DNA of 64,000 nt from UBA8516 sp035455245 (GTDB taxonomy: Archaea; Thermoproteota; Nitrososphaeria; Nitrososphaerales; Nitrosopumilaceae): positions 248,001 to 312,000 of the forward strand of contig DATIFN010000010.1 of assembly GCA_035455245.1 (NCBI GenBank). The letters are read 5' to 3'. The notes beneath the pieces were generated by a model. That model ran no database searches and had not been told where the DNA came from. It saw only the letters and a list, made by a program, of their open reading frames with translations. The position numbers and the translations under genes were made by a program. Of the stretch, positions 8,612 through 17,274 are shown piece after piece (within the stretch, counting starts at the first letter, position 1; every line of letters starts with the position of its first letter).

Positions 8612-9495
8612 TGATTTACTCTGGCTCCACTTTTGTCAATCTTTGACTGAATGACAATACCATCATATTTTTTCAAAATTTGCATCACTTGATCCTCCTT
8701 TGATTTGGGAACTAGTGTAAATACCGTCTCTCCAAACATCGCAACACCACATTTGAAACCATTTCTTTGAAGATCTTTTATAACAGAATCCATTTTTGGT
8801 GTGATTACGTTGACATACTTTGCAAATTCTAAGGACATATCAAGAAATTCATGATAATCCCTTGATTTTAGGAGTTTGTTTACCATCTTGCCGCCAAGAC
8901 CATTTATTCTTGGCAGTTGATCTTTGATGAATTTTTTAGTAGAGATTGGAGAAAAGCAAATTACAATGGCAGAGGAGTTATTAGAGATTTTTTTCAAACT
9001 GCCAATGCCAGGGGCACCTTGTTTTGTTCTAATTTCAAAGCCACCATAGTACGATGACAAGACAGTACCAAGACCTGTCTTACAATGAATTTCAGCATTG
9101 TGAGCTATCTGCCCAACTTGAGTTCTAGAAAGATTTGTACTCATGGCAGTGTTTAAGGCAAATGCAAGGCTTAACGCAACAGCTCCACTAGATCCAAGTC
9201 CATACCCAACTGGAATAGAAATGTGATGTTCTACATCAACAAAGAAGTTTTCTTTTGCAAGCTTGAAAAATTCTCTAATTACAAACTTTGAAACCTGTGT
9301 GTTATCAGTTTGATATCCAGTAACTTTAATTCTTAAATGAGGCCTATCTGATCTTGTAACCTTTACACTAGTTGTAACACCTTCCTTTATACAAAAACCA
9401 GCTCCAAGGGAACCCTGAAGTTCTGGTTTTTCTTGATCTGTCTCAGCTTTGAAAAAGCCTGTTATGTGACCAGGGCAAAAGGCTATTGCTTGCAT
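8605..9495 (-). CDS. Pantoate kinase (GHMP family)
   Basis: Pantoate kinase phosphorylates pantoate before condensation with beta-alanine, the archaeal order of CoA synthesis. The GHMP phosphate-binding loop is PVGYGLGSSGAVALSLA; the N-terminal AFCPGHITGFF and the KTGLGTVLSSYYGGFEIRTKQGAPG block are characteristic of this subfamily. 296 residues is normal. First gene of the operon. The ketopantoate reductase needed between PanB and this enzyme is not in the window. Confidence 0.92.
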   Translation of the reverse strand: MQAIAFCPGHITGFFKAETDQEKPELQGSLGAGFCIKEGVTTSVKVTRSDRPHLRIKVTGYQTDNTQVSKFVIREFFKLAKENFFVDVEHHISIPVGYGLGSSGAVALSLAFALNTAMSTNLSRTQVGQIAHNAEIHCKTGLGTVLSSYYGGFEIRTKQGAPGIGSLKKISNNSSAIVICFSPISTKKFIKDQLPRINGLGGKMVNKLLKSRDYHEFLDMSLEFAKYVNVITPKMDSVIKDLQRNGFKCGVAMFGETVFTLVPKSKEDQVMQILKKYDGIVIQSKIDKSGARVNQC

Positions 9496-9540
9496 GAGCG
9501 CATTAAAATTACCATAAAATATAAAAATAATGATTAAATA

Positions 9541-9549
9541 ATTTATATT
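9541..9549 (+). promoter_or_regulatory. TATA box for the PhoU-like gene
   Basis: ATTTATATT lies about 25 bp upstream of 9570-9572, where transcription would start. That is exactly the conserved N-terminus of the PhoU-like gene, so the transcript would be leaderless or carry only about 9 nt before the TTG at 9579. The gap is shared with the divergent CoA operon. Confidence 0.45.
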
Positions 9550-9578
9550 GATTTAAACTGACTAAATTTATTCGGCGC

Positions 9579-10538
9579 TTGCAGAAGATTGGGAGTAGCA
9601 TACTAGTCTCGCTTCCAAAAGAGTGGGTTGATTCAAATAATTTAGAAAAAAGTGATGAGGTAGAGCTAGAGACAGGAATTAATAGTATTTCCATCACACT
9701 TTCAGGAGATCAAAGATCGTACAAGGAAGTTGTAATTTCATATCCTGTTTCAAAGGAAGAAAACATTATTGCCAACATTACTGGTGCTTATCTTCTTGGT
9801 TATGACATCATAAAAATAAAAGGTAAATCAGTAATTTCAGCAGAAGATCGAGAAAAGATTCGTACCTCGATGCGAAGACTTGTTGGAATGGAAATCGTGG
9901 AAGAAGATTCCTCCAATGTTATTATGCACTTTCTGTTGGATGCAACAACACTTAGCCCAGAAAAAATTCTAAAACGTATGAGCTCAATCGCCCTAGGAAT
10001 GTTTCGTGATACTTTAAACACATTGATGTCAGAGGACAAGACCGTACTACAAACCATTGCAAACAGAGATGATGAAATTGATAGACAATATTTCTTACTA
10101 GTCAGATTGATCCGAAGTACAATGGTAGATGCAAAGCTTGCTCACGCATTGAATTTAGAAAACATTGACATTTTGGATTACAGAATAGCTGCAAACCTGC
10201 TTGAAACGGGAGGGGATACAATAGTAGAACTAGCAAGATTAATTTCGAAAGTCACATTAATGAAAAATGAATCCAAGAAAATTTACGAAACTGCACAATA
10301 TGTTGAAGAAATCCATGAAAAATCAATTGAAGCCTTTATTGAAAATAACAGATCTCTTGCCATTGAAGCCATAAAACTACATCGAATCTTTCAAAAGCAA
10401 AGTACTGAAGTTCGTTCCTCACTTGAAGCAAAAAAACAGACGTCAATTGAACTGTTAGATCTTGTTTACACATTTGAAAAGATAGCACGCTGTTGGGCGG
10501 ACGTGGCAGATCTTGTCAAACCAGTATATCTAAGCTAA
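9579..10538 (+). CDS. PhoU-family regulator with N-terminal AbrB/SpoVT-like domain
   Basis: Residues 1-45 form an AbrB-like swapped-hairpin DNA-binding domain (QKIGSSILVSLPKEWV), followed by two PhoU-like helical bundles up to residue 319. Such proteins are thought to control phosphate uptake, but no pst genes are nearby. The first standard start is TTG at 9579, which trims the family's usual RRLQKIG N-terminus; the preceding codons at 9570-9578 are ATT-CGG-CGC (I-R-R), so translation may begin at ATT 9570. The 3' end overlaps the convergent Nudix gene by 4 bp. Confidence 0.85.
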   Translation: MQKIGSSILVSLPKEWVDSNNLEKSDEVELETGINSISITLSGDQRSYKEVVISYPVSKEENIIANITGAYLLGYDIIKIKGKSVISAEDREKIRTSMRRLVGMEIVEEDSSNVIMHFLLDATTLSPEKILKRMSSIALGMFRDTLNTLMSEDKTVLQTIANRDDEIDRQYFLLVRLIRSTMVDAKLAHALNLENIDILDYRIAANLLETGGDTIVELARLISKVTLMKNESKKIYETAQYVEEIHEKSIEAFIENNRSLAIEAIKLHRIFQKQSTEVRSSLEAKKQTSIELLDLVYTFEKIARCWADVADLVKPVYLS

Positions 10539-11053
10539 ACCAACATTTTCTTTTTTATCGCATATGTTAAAACAGCACAAATTGTTTTAGAATCAGTTAT
10601 CTTTCCAGACAAGATCATCTTTAACACTTTTTTAAAATCAACTTTCACAACAGAAAGTATTTCGTCCGCATCCAGTTTCAACTCACTGGATTTCCTCAAT
10701 CCCGTTGCAACATAGCAATGAATTATTTCCATGTTGTATCCAATTGATGGATAGTATTTTATCAATGGAATCATTTTTTTAGCATCATAGCCAGTTTCTT
10801 CTTTTAATTCTCTAAAGGCACACCTTTTGGGATCTCGTTCACCTTTATCCATGGTTCCAGCAGGAATCTCAAGAACAAAACCATGAGGAAAACGATGTTG
10901 TTTTACAAGTATTATGTTACCCTTTTCTATCGCAAGGATTGCAGCAGCACCTCGGTGTTCAATGATTTCCCTTCTAACTTTTCGTTTTTCTATAATTCCA
11001 TCGTAAAGACTCAAGGACAGAATCTTTCCCTCAAAAACTCTCTTTTTCTTCAT
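10535..11053 (-). CDS. Nudix hydrolase (ADP-ribose pyrophosphatase-like)
   Basis: Nudix hydrolases cleave nucleoside diphosphates linked to another group. The box runs from G66 (AGTMDKGE72) to R81E82-L-x-E85E86-x-G88, with the AGTMDKGE entry typical of ADP-ribose/NDP-sugar pyrophosphatases. There are eight rather than seven residues between E72 and R81, a one-residue insertion relative to the classical pattern. The preceding RGAAAILAIEKGNIILVKQ and RFPHGFVLEIPAG segments support the ADPRase subgroup. 172 residues. Downstream of an Lrp-type regulator gene on the same strand, 37 bp apart. Substrate is inferred. Confidence 0.85.
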   Translation of the reverse strand: MKKKRVFEGKILSLSLYDGIIEKRKVRREIIEHRGAAAILAIEKGNIILVKQHRFPHGFVLEIPAGTMDKGERDPKRCAFRELKEETGYDAKKMIPLIKYYPSIGYNMEIIHCYVATGLRKSSELKLDADEILSVVKVDFKKVLKMILSGKITDSKTICAVLTYAIKKKMLV

Positions 11054-11090
11054 AATACTAGTCCTGTGAAACTTAAATTTGTTATATATT

Positions 11091-11987
11091 CTATTGATAA
11101 GTTAAGTGAAGGCGCTTTGATTTCTTCGCTGATTTGATGGTATTTTTAATCCATTGTTCGGGGAGCGCAATCTTTTTTGGAATGAAGAGATCGGCTGAAG
11201 TAATGCCACTGATTTTACGCACGTTTTGAGTTATTTCGTCAAGTTTGAATATGTCATCGCCATAAAAAAACAAAACAATCTGATTCATTGCTATGAATGG
11301 TTTTTGTAAAAACAAGTCTCCAAATTCTTCTTGCAATTTAACAAGAGTTCTCTTTACATCTCTTTCTATCCAAACAAGAATAGCAAAAGGGATGTATCCA
11401 CCTAACTTCTTTGGATCATAAACCAAAGTAAATTGCATGGCATCGTTATTTTCAATTTTATTAAGACATCTTGTTATTGTTTTTGTTGATAGGCCAGTTG
11501 ATTTTGCAATTTGGTCGATTCGTATCCGTGGATCATCCAAGAGAACCTCAATTATCTCAAGATCAGTTTTTGTCATTTCATATTTAAAATCAAGGTTTTT
11601 TGCTTCAAAAATAGAAAGCACTCTTACATCTTTCATTAGGTTTTTTGCTAATTCGATCTTTTTTTCGGGATCATCTTTTATTACTATACTGCAAACAGTT
11701 ATCCCGCCAACACAAGGAACCACAAAGAAGGGCTCACCTAAGAGTTTTACCTGTTTTATGATATACTCCAAATCTTGTCCACTGACAACAAAATAAAGAA
11801 CATTAAATCCAAAAATTGGGGGTTCAATTTTTAGCGCAAAATTTTCTATAACTTTTTTATCAACCATCTTTGAAATTCTTGATTTTACAGCACCTCCTGA
11901 GATCCCAACCTCTTGGCCAATTTTTCTATCTGGGGTTCTACAATTGTTCAAAAGTTGTGTAAGAATCTGTATGTCTAATTTGTCCAA
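11091..11987 (-). CDS. Tandem Lrp/AsnC-family transcriptional regulator
   Basis: This 298-residue protein carries two Lrp-type units: an HTH at residues 1-50 (MDKLDIQILTQLLNN, GISGGAVKSRISKM) with a following ligand-binding-like half, then a second HTH at about 138-185 (KTDLEIIEVLLDDPRIRIDQIA, GLSTKTITRCLNKI) with another RAM-like half. Duplicated-HTH Lrp proteins are common in ammonia-oxidising archaea, where they outnumber other regulators. It is divergent from the ABC operon at 12105, so control of that operon or of itself is possible but unproven. Confidence 0.85.
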   Translation of the reverse strand: MDKLDIQILTQLLNNCRTPDRKIGQEVGISGGAVKSRISKMVDKKVIENFALKIEPPIFGFNVLYFVVSGQDLEYIIKQVKLLGEPFFVVPCVGGITVCSIVIKDDPEKKIELAKNLMKDVRVLSIFEAKNLDFKYEMTKTDLEIIEVLLDDPRIRIDQIAKSTGLSTKTITRCLNKIENNDAMQFTLVYDPKKLGGYIPFAILVWIERDVKRTLVKLQEEFGDLFLQKPFIAMNQIVLFFYGDDIFKLDEITQNVRKISGITSADLFIPKKIALPEQWIKNTIKSAKKSKRLHLTYQ

Positions 11988-12104
11988 TTTTTAATTTTGT
12001 AACCTCATTTATGATCATTAAAATACTATTCATTAATAAAAATGTCGTCTATATCATTCTAATACTTCAAATACATTAAATATCAGACTAAATTTATTAA
12101 AATA

Positions 12105-13292
12105 ATGGATTACCGAGTTCATCTAGCAAAAAGAATGCTGACCAACAGGAAAGGGAGTCTTATTGGAGCAGTTCTGGCAGTATCAATCGGCATACTTGTT
12201 ATCCACGTGAATTTTGTAATTTTCCAAGGATTGTATGATGCAATTGTGCGGGATTTGAAAGACTATAGGTTTGGGGATATTTTGGTAACAGATGAAGAAG
12301 ACTACATCGACAAAAATGATCTTGTGTTGATAAACTGGTTTGAAAGAATTCCAGGAGTTGAAGGGGCAACTGCTAGAATGGACTCATCAGCCTCAATTAA
12401 TTCAACAAGTGGGGGTAACAGAACAGAAGAATTTAGGATCCCTGTAGTTGGTGTCGATCCGCTTAGAGACACACGAGTATCAACAATTCAGGATACAGTA
12501 GGTGATGGACAATTTGTATTTGCAAGAAATTCCATTGTGCTTGGTGCAAGGGTTGCCCGTGATCTAGGGGGAGTTCAAGTTGGCGATGATGTAAAGTTAA
12601 AATTTGTAGATAGAAATGGTGTAGACCAACTCAAACGTTTTGTTGTCACTGGAATTACTTCCTCTGCAGGTGGGCAAGGACTAGATAGTAGTGTTGTTGT
12701 TCATATTGACACATTACGAAGTTTATTGGGACGACCTGATGAAAGTGGAGCTATTTTAGTAAAGCTAAACGATCCAACAAAAGCGATAGAGATTCGGGAT
12801 TTCTTTTTGAGGTCATTTCCAAATGATGATTTCAAAGCTGAAACAATAGAAGAATCTGCAGAAGCACAATTGAGTGGATTCCGATCAGGCATTGCCTTGA
12901 TTAATTTGATTGGTTATTTTGGAATGATGTCTTCAGCATTTGCTATTGTAACAATCCAGATGATGTTAGTATCAAGCAAGACCAAGGAGATAGGAATCAT
13001 GAGAGCAATAGGAGCAAAAAGAAATGATATTCTCATATTGTTCATGGTACAAGGGCTAATAATTGGTGCGATAGGTGCAGGTGTAGGTACTGCTATGGGT
13101 TTGGCTTATACTTTCTACGCAAAAGAGACCAAAATGCAATTTGAAGGTAGTCTGGCTTTAGAAGTTACATATAATTGGGAAAAAATAATCCAGACAGCCT
13201 TGACTTCTTTTGCGTTAGCAATAATAGCTTCAATTTATCCTGCATTTAGAGCAACCAGACTCTTACCAGTGGAGGCGATGAGAACTGTCTAA
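12105..13292 (+). CDS. MacB/LolE-type ABC transporter permease (FtsX family)
   Basis: 395 residues with one N-terminal membrane helix (~18-42), a large extracytoplasmic domain (~43-260) and three C-terminal helices (~262-395). The FtsX-family signature SKTKEIGIMRAIGAKR and the ending YPAFRATRLLPVEAMR are present. Such permeases work mechanically on substrates outside the membrane rather than importing solutes. Its TAA overlaps an ATG of the next gene (TAATG at 13290-13294). Forms an operon with the ATPase and a secreted protein. Substrate unknown. Confidence 0.9.
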   Translation: MDYRVHLAKRMLTNRKGSLIGAVLAVSIGILVIHVNFVIFQGLYDAIVRDLKDYRFGDILVTDEEDYIDKNDLVLINWFERIPGVEGATARMDSSASINSTSGGNRTEEFRIPVVGVDPLRDTRVSTIQDTVGDGQFVFARNSIVLGARVARDLGGVQVGDDVKLKFVDRNGVDQLKRFVVTGITSSAGGQGLDSSVVVHIDTLRSLLGRPDESGAILVKLNDPTKAIEIRDFFLRSFPNDDFKAETIEESAEAQLSGFRSGIALINLIGYFGMMSSAFAIVTIQMMLVSSKTKEIGIMRAIGAKRNDILILFMVQGLIIGAIGAGVGTAMGLAYTFYAKETKMQFEGSLALEVTYNWEKIIQTALTSFALAIIASIYPAFRATRLLPVEAMRTV

Positions 13293-13314
13293 TGGCGTTT
13301 TAGAAGTTAGAAAC

Positions 13315-13995
13315 TTGAATAAAATATATGGAGAGGGAGATACAGCAGTTCACGCACTAAAAGATGTATCATTCTCGGTCCAAAAAGGGGAACTACTTCT
13401 TATCGTAGGAAGCTCTGGTTCTGGAAAGTCTACATTATTGAATATGATCGGATTGTTGGACCGTCCAACAAGTGGAAAAATCTTTCTTGATGGAACAGAA
13501 ACAAATACACTTAACGATAATGACTTATCATCTTTTAGGAATTCTAAACTAGGATTTGTTTTCCAATTTGCAAATTTGTTAACTGATTTGACAGTGTTGG
13601 AAAATGTTGTTCTTCCACGGAAAATCCAAGGAACTGGTGAAAATGCTTTGGATGAAGCAAAAAAATTGCTAAGGACAGTAGGTCTTGAAAAACAAATGAA
13701 CAATCGTGCAAACAAAATATCTGGTGGACAGGCTCAGAGAGCAGCTATTGCAAGAGGTCTCATAAATAATCCTGCAATAGTTTTAGCTGACGAACCTACA
13801 GGGAACCTTGATTCTGTTACTGCAGAAATAATTGTACAACTCATAAAATCCCTTGTGAAGAAGCTAGGACAAACATTCATTATTGTTACACATGACCAGC
13901 ACCAATTTGGGGATGTAGATAGAATCATCACAATTAAAGATGGCCATGCTTTTGAAGGTGAAGAGCATAGAGGAATGGAGGTAGCTGCATCATGA
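13315..13995 (+). CDS. MacB/LolD-type ABC transporter ATPase (5' end disturbed)
   Basis: Walker A is GSSGSGKST, the signature is SGGQAQRAAIARG and Walker B is IVLADEPTG; the partner of the FtsX permease just upstream. The first standard in-frame start is TTG at 13315 (MNKIYGEGD), but the homologous N-terminus begins earlier: the frame continues back as VLEVRN without any usual start. The ATG at 13292 that overlaps the permease stop is in another frame and hits TAG after three codons. One extra T in the run at 13298-13301 would give M-A-F-L-E-V-R-N in one frame. Stop overlaps the next ATG (ATGA). Confidence 0.88.
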   Translation: MNKIYGEGDTAVHALKDVSFSVQKGELLLIVGSSGSGKSTLLNMIGLLDRPTSGKIFLDGTETNTLNDNDLSSFRNSKLGFVFQFANLLTDLTVLENVVLPRKIQGTGENALDEAKKLLRTVGLEKQMNNRANKISGGQAQRAAIARGLINNPAIVLADEPTGNLDSVTAEIIVQLIKSLVKKLGQTFIIVTHDQHQFGDVDRIITIKDGHAFEGEEHRGMEVAAS

Positions 13996-15296
13996 CAAAA
14001 TTACCTTTTTTGCTTGGAATATTTTTGCTCAGTCAACTTTTTGTTATAAACGCACAGGGGCAGTTTACCGAATCGAATTCTCCATTTAATAGACAATTTG
14101 GCGATATAAAATTCCTTAATGCTTACTTGGGTAATTACCAAGAAAAGATGGAGGTAAACCCAGGGGATATGAATGTGCCATTCACAGTTGTCTTTTCAGC
14201 AGTAGGGAGTCAGGATATTACTGGAATACGAGGAGAGTTATCACTGCCAATGGGATTTTCTTCATATAGTTCCAAAAATGGACCAATAACCGCTGATTCT
14301 GGTAACATTGCATCAGCAGGGCAGACCTTTTCTTTAACATTCCATATCAATTTGGATAAAAATATCAAGATTGGTCAATATCCAGCTACTGTAAAGCTAG
14401 ACTTTACAAGATTGAGAGAAAGTGGAACCAGAAGCTCCTTTGCTAATTTTGATTTTTTGGTTACTGGAAAAAGTGTTCTAAATATTAAATCAGTTGATCC
14501 TATTCTAACTTCGATTAAGAACAATCCAGTGGTAATTCAAGTCTCAAATAATGGTACAGCACCACTGTCTAACGTTCATATTGTTTTGCAAAACACACAG
14601 ACAAGTGTTTCATCAACAGCACAATCTGTCACAAATTTAGAAAATGCAGTATTTGATCAAAACGAATGGAACATTGGAAATGTTGGACCAAAATCTACAA
14701 AATCATTTGCATTTAACATCTATGTTCCCGAGAAACTAAAAGATGAAACACTTCATGCTCCTATGGAAATAACTTACCTAAATGCACATGGTGAAACCCA
14801 AACAGTTACCAGAACCATTGACTTCTACGTTAACGGATTAATAAAAGCATCAATCTATAACGTTGATGTTATTACCCTATCTAAAAAACAAACCTTGATT
14901 GGTGAAGTTCTTAACGAAGGCAATGTTGATGGATTGTTTGCATTTGTGACCTTAGAACCTCTTGGTAATTCTACCATAAAGAAATCAACACAATATATTG
15001 ATAAACTAGAACCAGATTCTCCGGTGCCATTTAATTTCCCAATCGAATTTGATGGTGAACCAAAAGACGGTGAGCATGACGTTCGTTTAACCGTACGGTA
15101 TAAGGATTCCCTACGAGATGAAAATACTATTTCTTATGATACAACAATTTTCTACAAAGACATGTCAAAAGAGAAGACAAGCGATATTGCAGAGTTTACT
15201 CCATTCATAATTCTAGGCGTGTTAGCTTGTATTGGAGTATTTGTATACACCAGAATAAAAAAGAAAAATAAAAAGAAACTGAATCAACCAAGCTAA
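13992..15296 (+). CDS. Secreted membrane-anchored protein with repeated beta-sandwich domains, ABC partner
   Basis: A signal peptide (residues 1-21, LGIFLLSQLFVINAQG) precedes several Ig-like/NEW3 or CARDB-like domains, seen as FSAVGSQDITGIRGELSLP, NNPVVIQVSNNGTAPLSNV and LIGEVLNEGNVDG. One membrane helix at ~405-425 is followed by a lysine-rich tail. This resembles archaeal COG1361-type S-layer-associated proteins. The start overlaps the ATPase stop, so it belongs to the transporter operon and may be the extracellular arm or substrate handler of a MacB-like system. Function is inferred from context. Confidence 0.75.
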   Translation: MTKLPFLLGIFLLSQLFVINAQGQFTESNSPFNRQFGDIKFLNAYLGNYQEKMEVNPGDMNVPFTVVFSAVGSQDITGIRGELSLPMGFSSYSSKNGPITADSGNIASAGQTFSLTFHINLDKNIKIGQYPATVKLDFTRLRESGTRSSFANFDFLVTGKSVLNIKSVDPILTSIKNNPVVIQVSNNGTAPLSNVHIVLQNTQTSVSSTAQSVTNLENAVFDQNEWNIGNVGPKSTKSFAFNIYVPEKLKDETLHAPMEITYLNAHGETQTVTRTIDFYVNGLIKASIYNVDVITLSKKQTLIGEVLNEGNVDGLFAFVTLEPLGNSTIKKSTQYIDKLEPDSPVPFNFPIEFDGEPKDGEHDVRLTVRYKDSLRDENTISYDTTIFYKDMSKEKTSDIAEFTPFIILGVLACIGVFVYTRIKKKNKKKLNQPS

Positions 15297-15326
15297 AGTT
15301 ATATTTAGTGTGCAAGATTTTGGGTT

Positions 15327-15707
15327 ATGACTTGGGATGAAATTGAGGTCCCAAAAGAAATCAGACCTTTTATGCTTGAACATGCTGAGGAGACAGAGCT
15401 AGGACAAAAAAATGGGGCAAATAAACAATATCGATATGACAAATTACACATTAGAGAATATGACGATAAATATCTAGTTCATATGGATAATGTTGACCCA
15501 AGAAAAGATCCTGTAGGTCATTTGATATTTGATGCTCCTGAGGTTTTGATAGGTCTTGCAACTGCAGTAATAGGTGGTAAAAAAATTGCTACACAAATTT
15601 ATACGAATAAAAAATCAAAAAATCTCTCTTTATTTACGGGGTTCATGGCATCAATGGCATTTGGATATATTGGATATCATATAACAAAAAAGGTAAAAAA
15701 CTTCTAG
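15327..15707 (+). CDS. Conserved thaumarchaeal protein, function unknown
   Basis: 126 residues: a soluble, charged N-terminal part (to ~75; EHAEETELGQKNGANKQYRYDKLHIREYDDKYLVHMDNVDP in outline) and a hydrophobic C-terminus with two possible membrane segments (LIGLATAVIGGKK and LFTGFMASMAFGYIGYH). No family recognised. It ends 13 bp before the conserved N-terminus of the ABC1/UbiB-like kinase, so the two are likely cotranscribed and may both act at the membrane. Confidence 0.6.
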   Translation: MTWDEIEVPKEIRPFMLEHAEETELGQKNGANKQYRYDKLHIREYDDKYLVHMDNVDPRKDPVGHLIFDAPEVLIGLATAVIGGKKIATQIYTNKKSKNLSLFTGFMASMAFGYIGYHITKKVKNF

Positions 15708-15720
15708 GAGTAGATTCGTC

Positions 15721-17274
15721 TTACCAAAAACAAGAACCATCAAGGTTTTTTTTAAACTACTACCACTTATCCTAACACTTCGAAAAGATAGAAGAGAATG
15801 GGTAAAAAAAGAAGGCAAAAACATCAAAGTTGAAAGATATCAAAAAAATGCACAAAAAGTTTTACGTGCCTTTGTTAGTCTTGGCCCGGTTTATATCAAA
15901 CTTGGTCAGTGGCTTTCTTCAAGAGCTGATATCTTACCACAGCCATACATGGAAGAACTTGCAAAATTACAAGATGATGTACCAGCAGCTCCCTTTGAAC
16001 AAGTCAAATCAATTATAGAAAAAGATCTTGGACCTATTGAACAAAACTTTGACTACATCAATACAAACGTTCTTTCCGGAGCATCACTTGGACAGGTGTA
16101 TCTTGCCAAAATTAAAGAAAAAGATGTTATCGTAAAGGTACAAAGGCCAAACATTGACAAAATTGTAAAAGAGGACATCAGAATTCTTAAAAAGTTTCTT
16201 CCGATTGCAATGAAGTTTGTAGATCCAAACTTGCGTTATTCCGCAGAAGCAATGTTATCACAATTCATTGAAACCATACATGAAGAAATGGATTACAGAA
16301 TTGAATCCCAAAATCTAAAAACAATCAAAAGAAACATGCACAATTATCCAAAGGTGGTGATCCCTTCTGTAATAGATGATAAATCATCACAACATGTACT
16401 CACCTTGGAATACATACCTGGCATCAAAATTACTAACGTACAGGCACTAGATAAGGCTGGGATAGATAGAGAACAAATTGTAATCAAAGCTCACAAAGTC
16501 TTTTTTACGATGCTTTTACATCATGAAATATTCCACGCAGACCCCCACCCTGGAAACATATCTGTGACAAATGACGGTTCGTTGGTTCTTTATGATTTTG
16601 GTATGGTAGGCAGGCTTGACAACGAAACAAGATTAAAGCTGATCCGGCTATATCTCTCACTCGTTGAAAAGGATCCTCCAAGAACAGTAAATGCAATGAA
16701 TGAACTTGGAATGCTTGTGCCGGGGTTTAATGCCAGCGTTATAGAAAAAGGAATTGAAATGTCAATTCAAGCAATGCATGGAAAGAAACCAGACACGATG
16801 GAAGTTCAAGCACTGATGGAGCTTGCAAACAAAACTATGAGCAAATTTCCATTCAAACTCCCAAAACACCTAGCACTTTACATGAGGATGGCATCAATTC
16901 TTGAGGGAATTTATCTTACGCATAAAGTAAAATTCAGATTCATCAATGTTTTACAAAACATTTTGGAAGAAGAACATTTGATCAAAGATGCATATGTTGA
17001 AGAACTAAAGTACTCCATTAGCAGATTTGCAAAATCAATTGATGCTACCATATCTATCGCACCAGAACTTAAACGATACCTAGATGAAAACAGGTCTTTT
17101 CAAAACATGACACCAAAAAATTCAGGAAACATTTTGCTTTCTGGGAGCATTCTTACTTCTGCAATGTTTGTTGGTTCTACCATACTTTATACATCAAATG
17201 AGTTTGCAGGACAGATAGGTATGATTGGCTCTATAATTATAATGGCAATCTCCGTAGTTCTCAGAAAACACTAG
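15721..17274 (+). CDS. ubiB: ABC1/UbiB-family atypical kinase, no standard start codon for its conserved N-terminus
   Basis: This family of ATPases supports quinone biosynthesis. The KxGQ motif (YIKLGQWLSSRADILP), the Ala-rich loop (SGASLGQVY), catalytic Lys (VIVKVQRP), the HADPHPGN catalytic loop and the DFGMVG metal loop are all present, and two C-terminal membrane helices follow. The first ATG in frame is at 15949, but that would delete KxGQ. The frame stays open back to 15697 with clearly homologous sequence and no ATG, GTG or TTG. AGGAG at 15706-15710 points to initiation near GTC 15718 or TTA 15721. I place the start at 15721 as the best guess. Confidence 0.82.
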   Translation, partial: LPKTRTIKVFFKLLPLILTLRKDRREWVKKEGKNIKVERYQKNAQKVLRAFVSLGPVYIKLGQWLSSRADILPQPYMEELAKLQDDVPAAPFEQVKSIIEKDLGPIEQNFDYINTNVLSGASLGQVYLAKIKEKDVIVKVQRPNIDKIVKEDIRILKKFLPIAMKFVDPNLRYSAEAMLSQFIETIHEEMDYRIESQNLKTIKRNMHNYPKVVIPSVIDDKSSQHVLTLEYIPGIKITNVQALDKAGIDREQIVIKAHKVFFTMLLHHEIFHADPHPGNISVTNDGSLVLYDFGMVGRLDNETRLKLIRLYLSLVEKDPPRTVNAMNELGMLVPGFNASVIEKGIEMSIQAMHGKKPDTMEVQALMELANKTMSKFPFKLPKHLALYMRMASILEGIYLTHKVKFRFINVLQNILEEEHLIKDAYVEELKYSISRFAKSIDATISIAPELKRYLDENRSFQNMTPKNSGNILLSGSILTSAMFVGSTILYTSNEFAGQIGMIGSIIIMAISVVLRKH

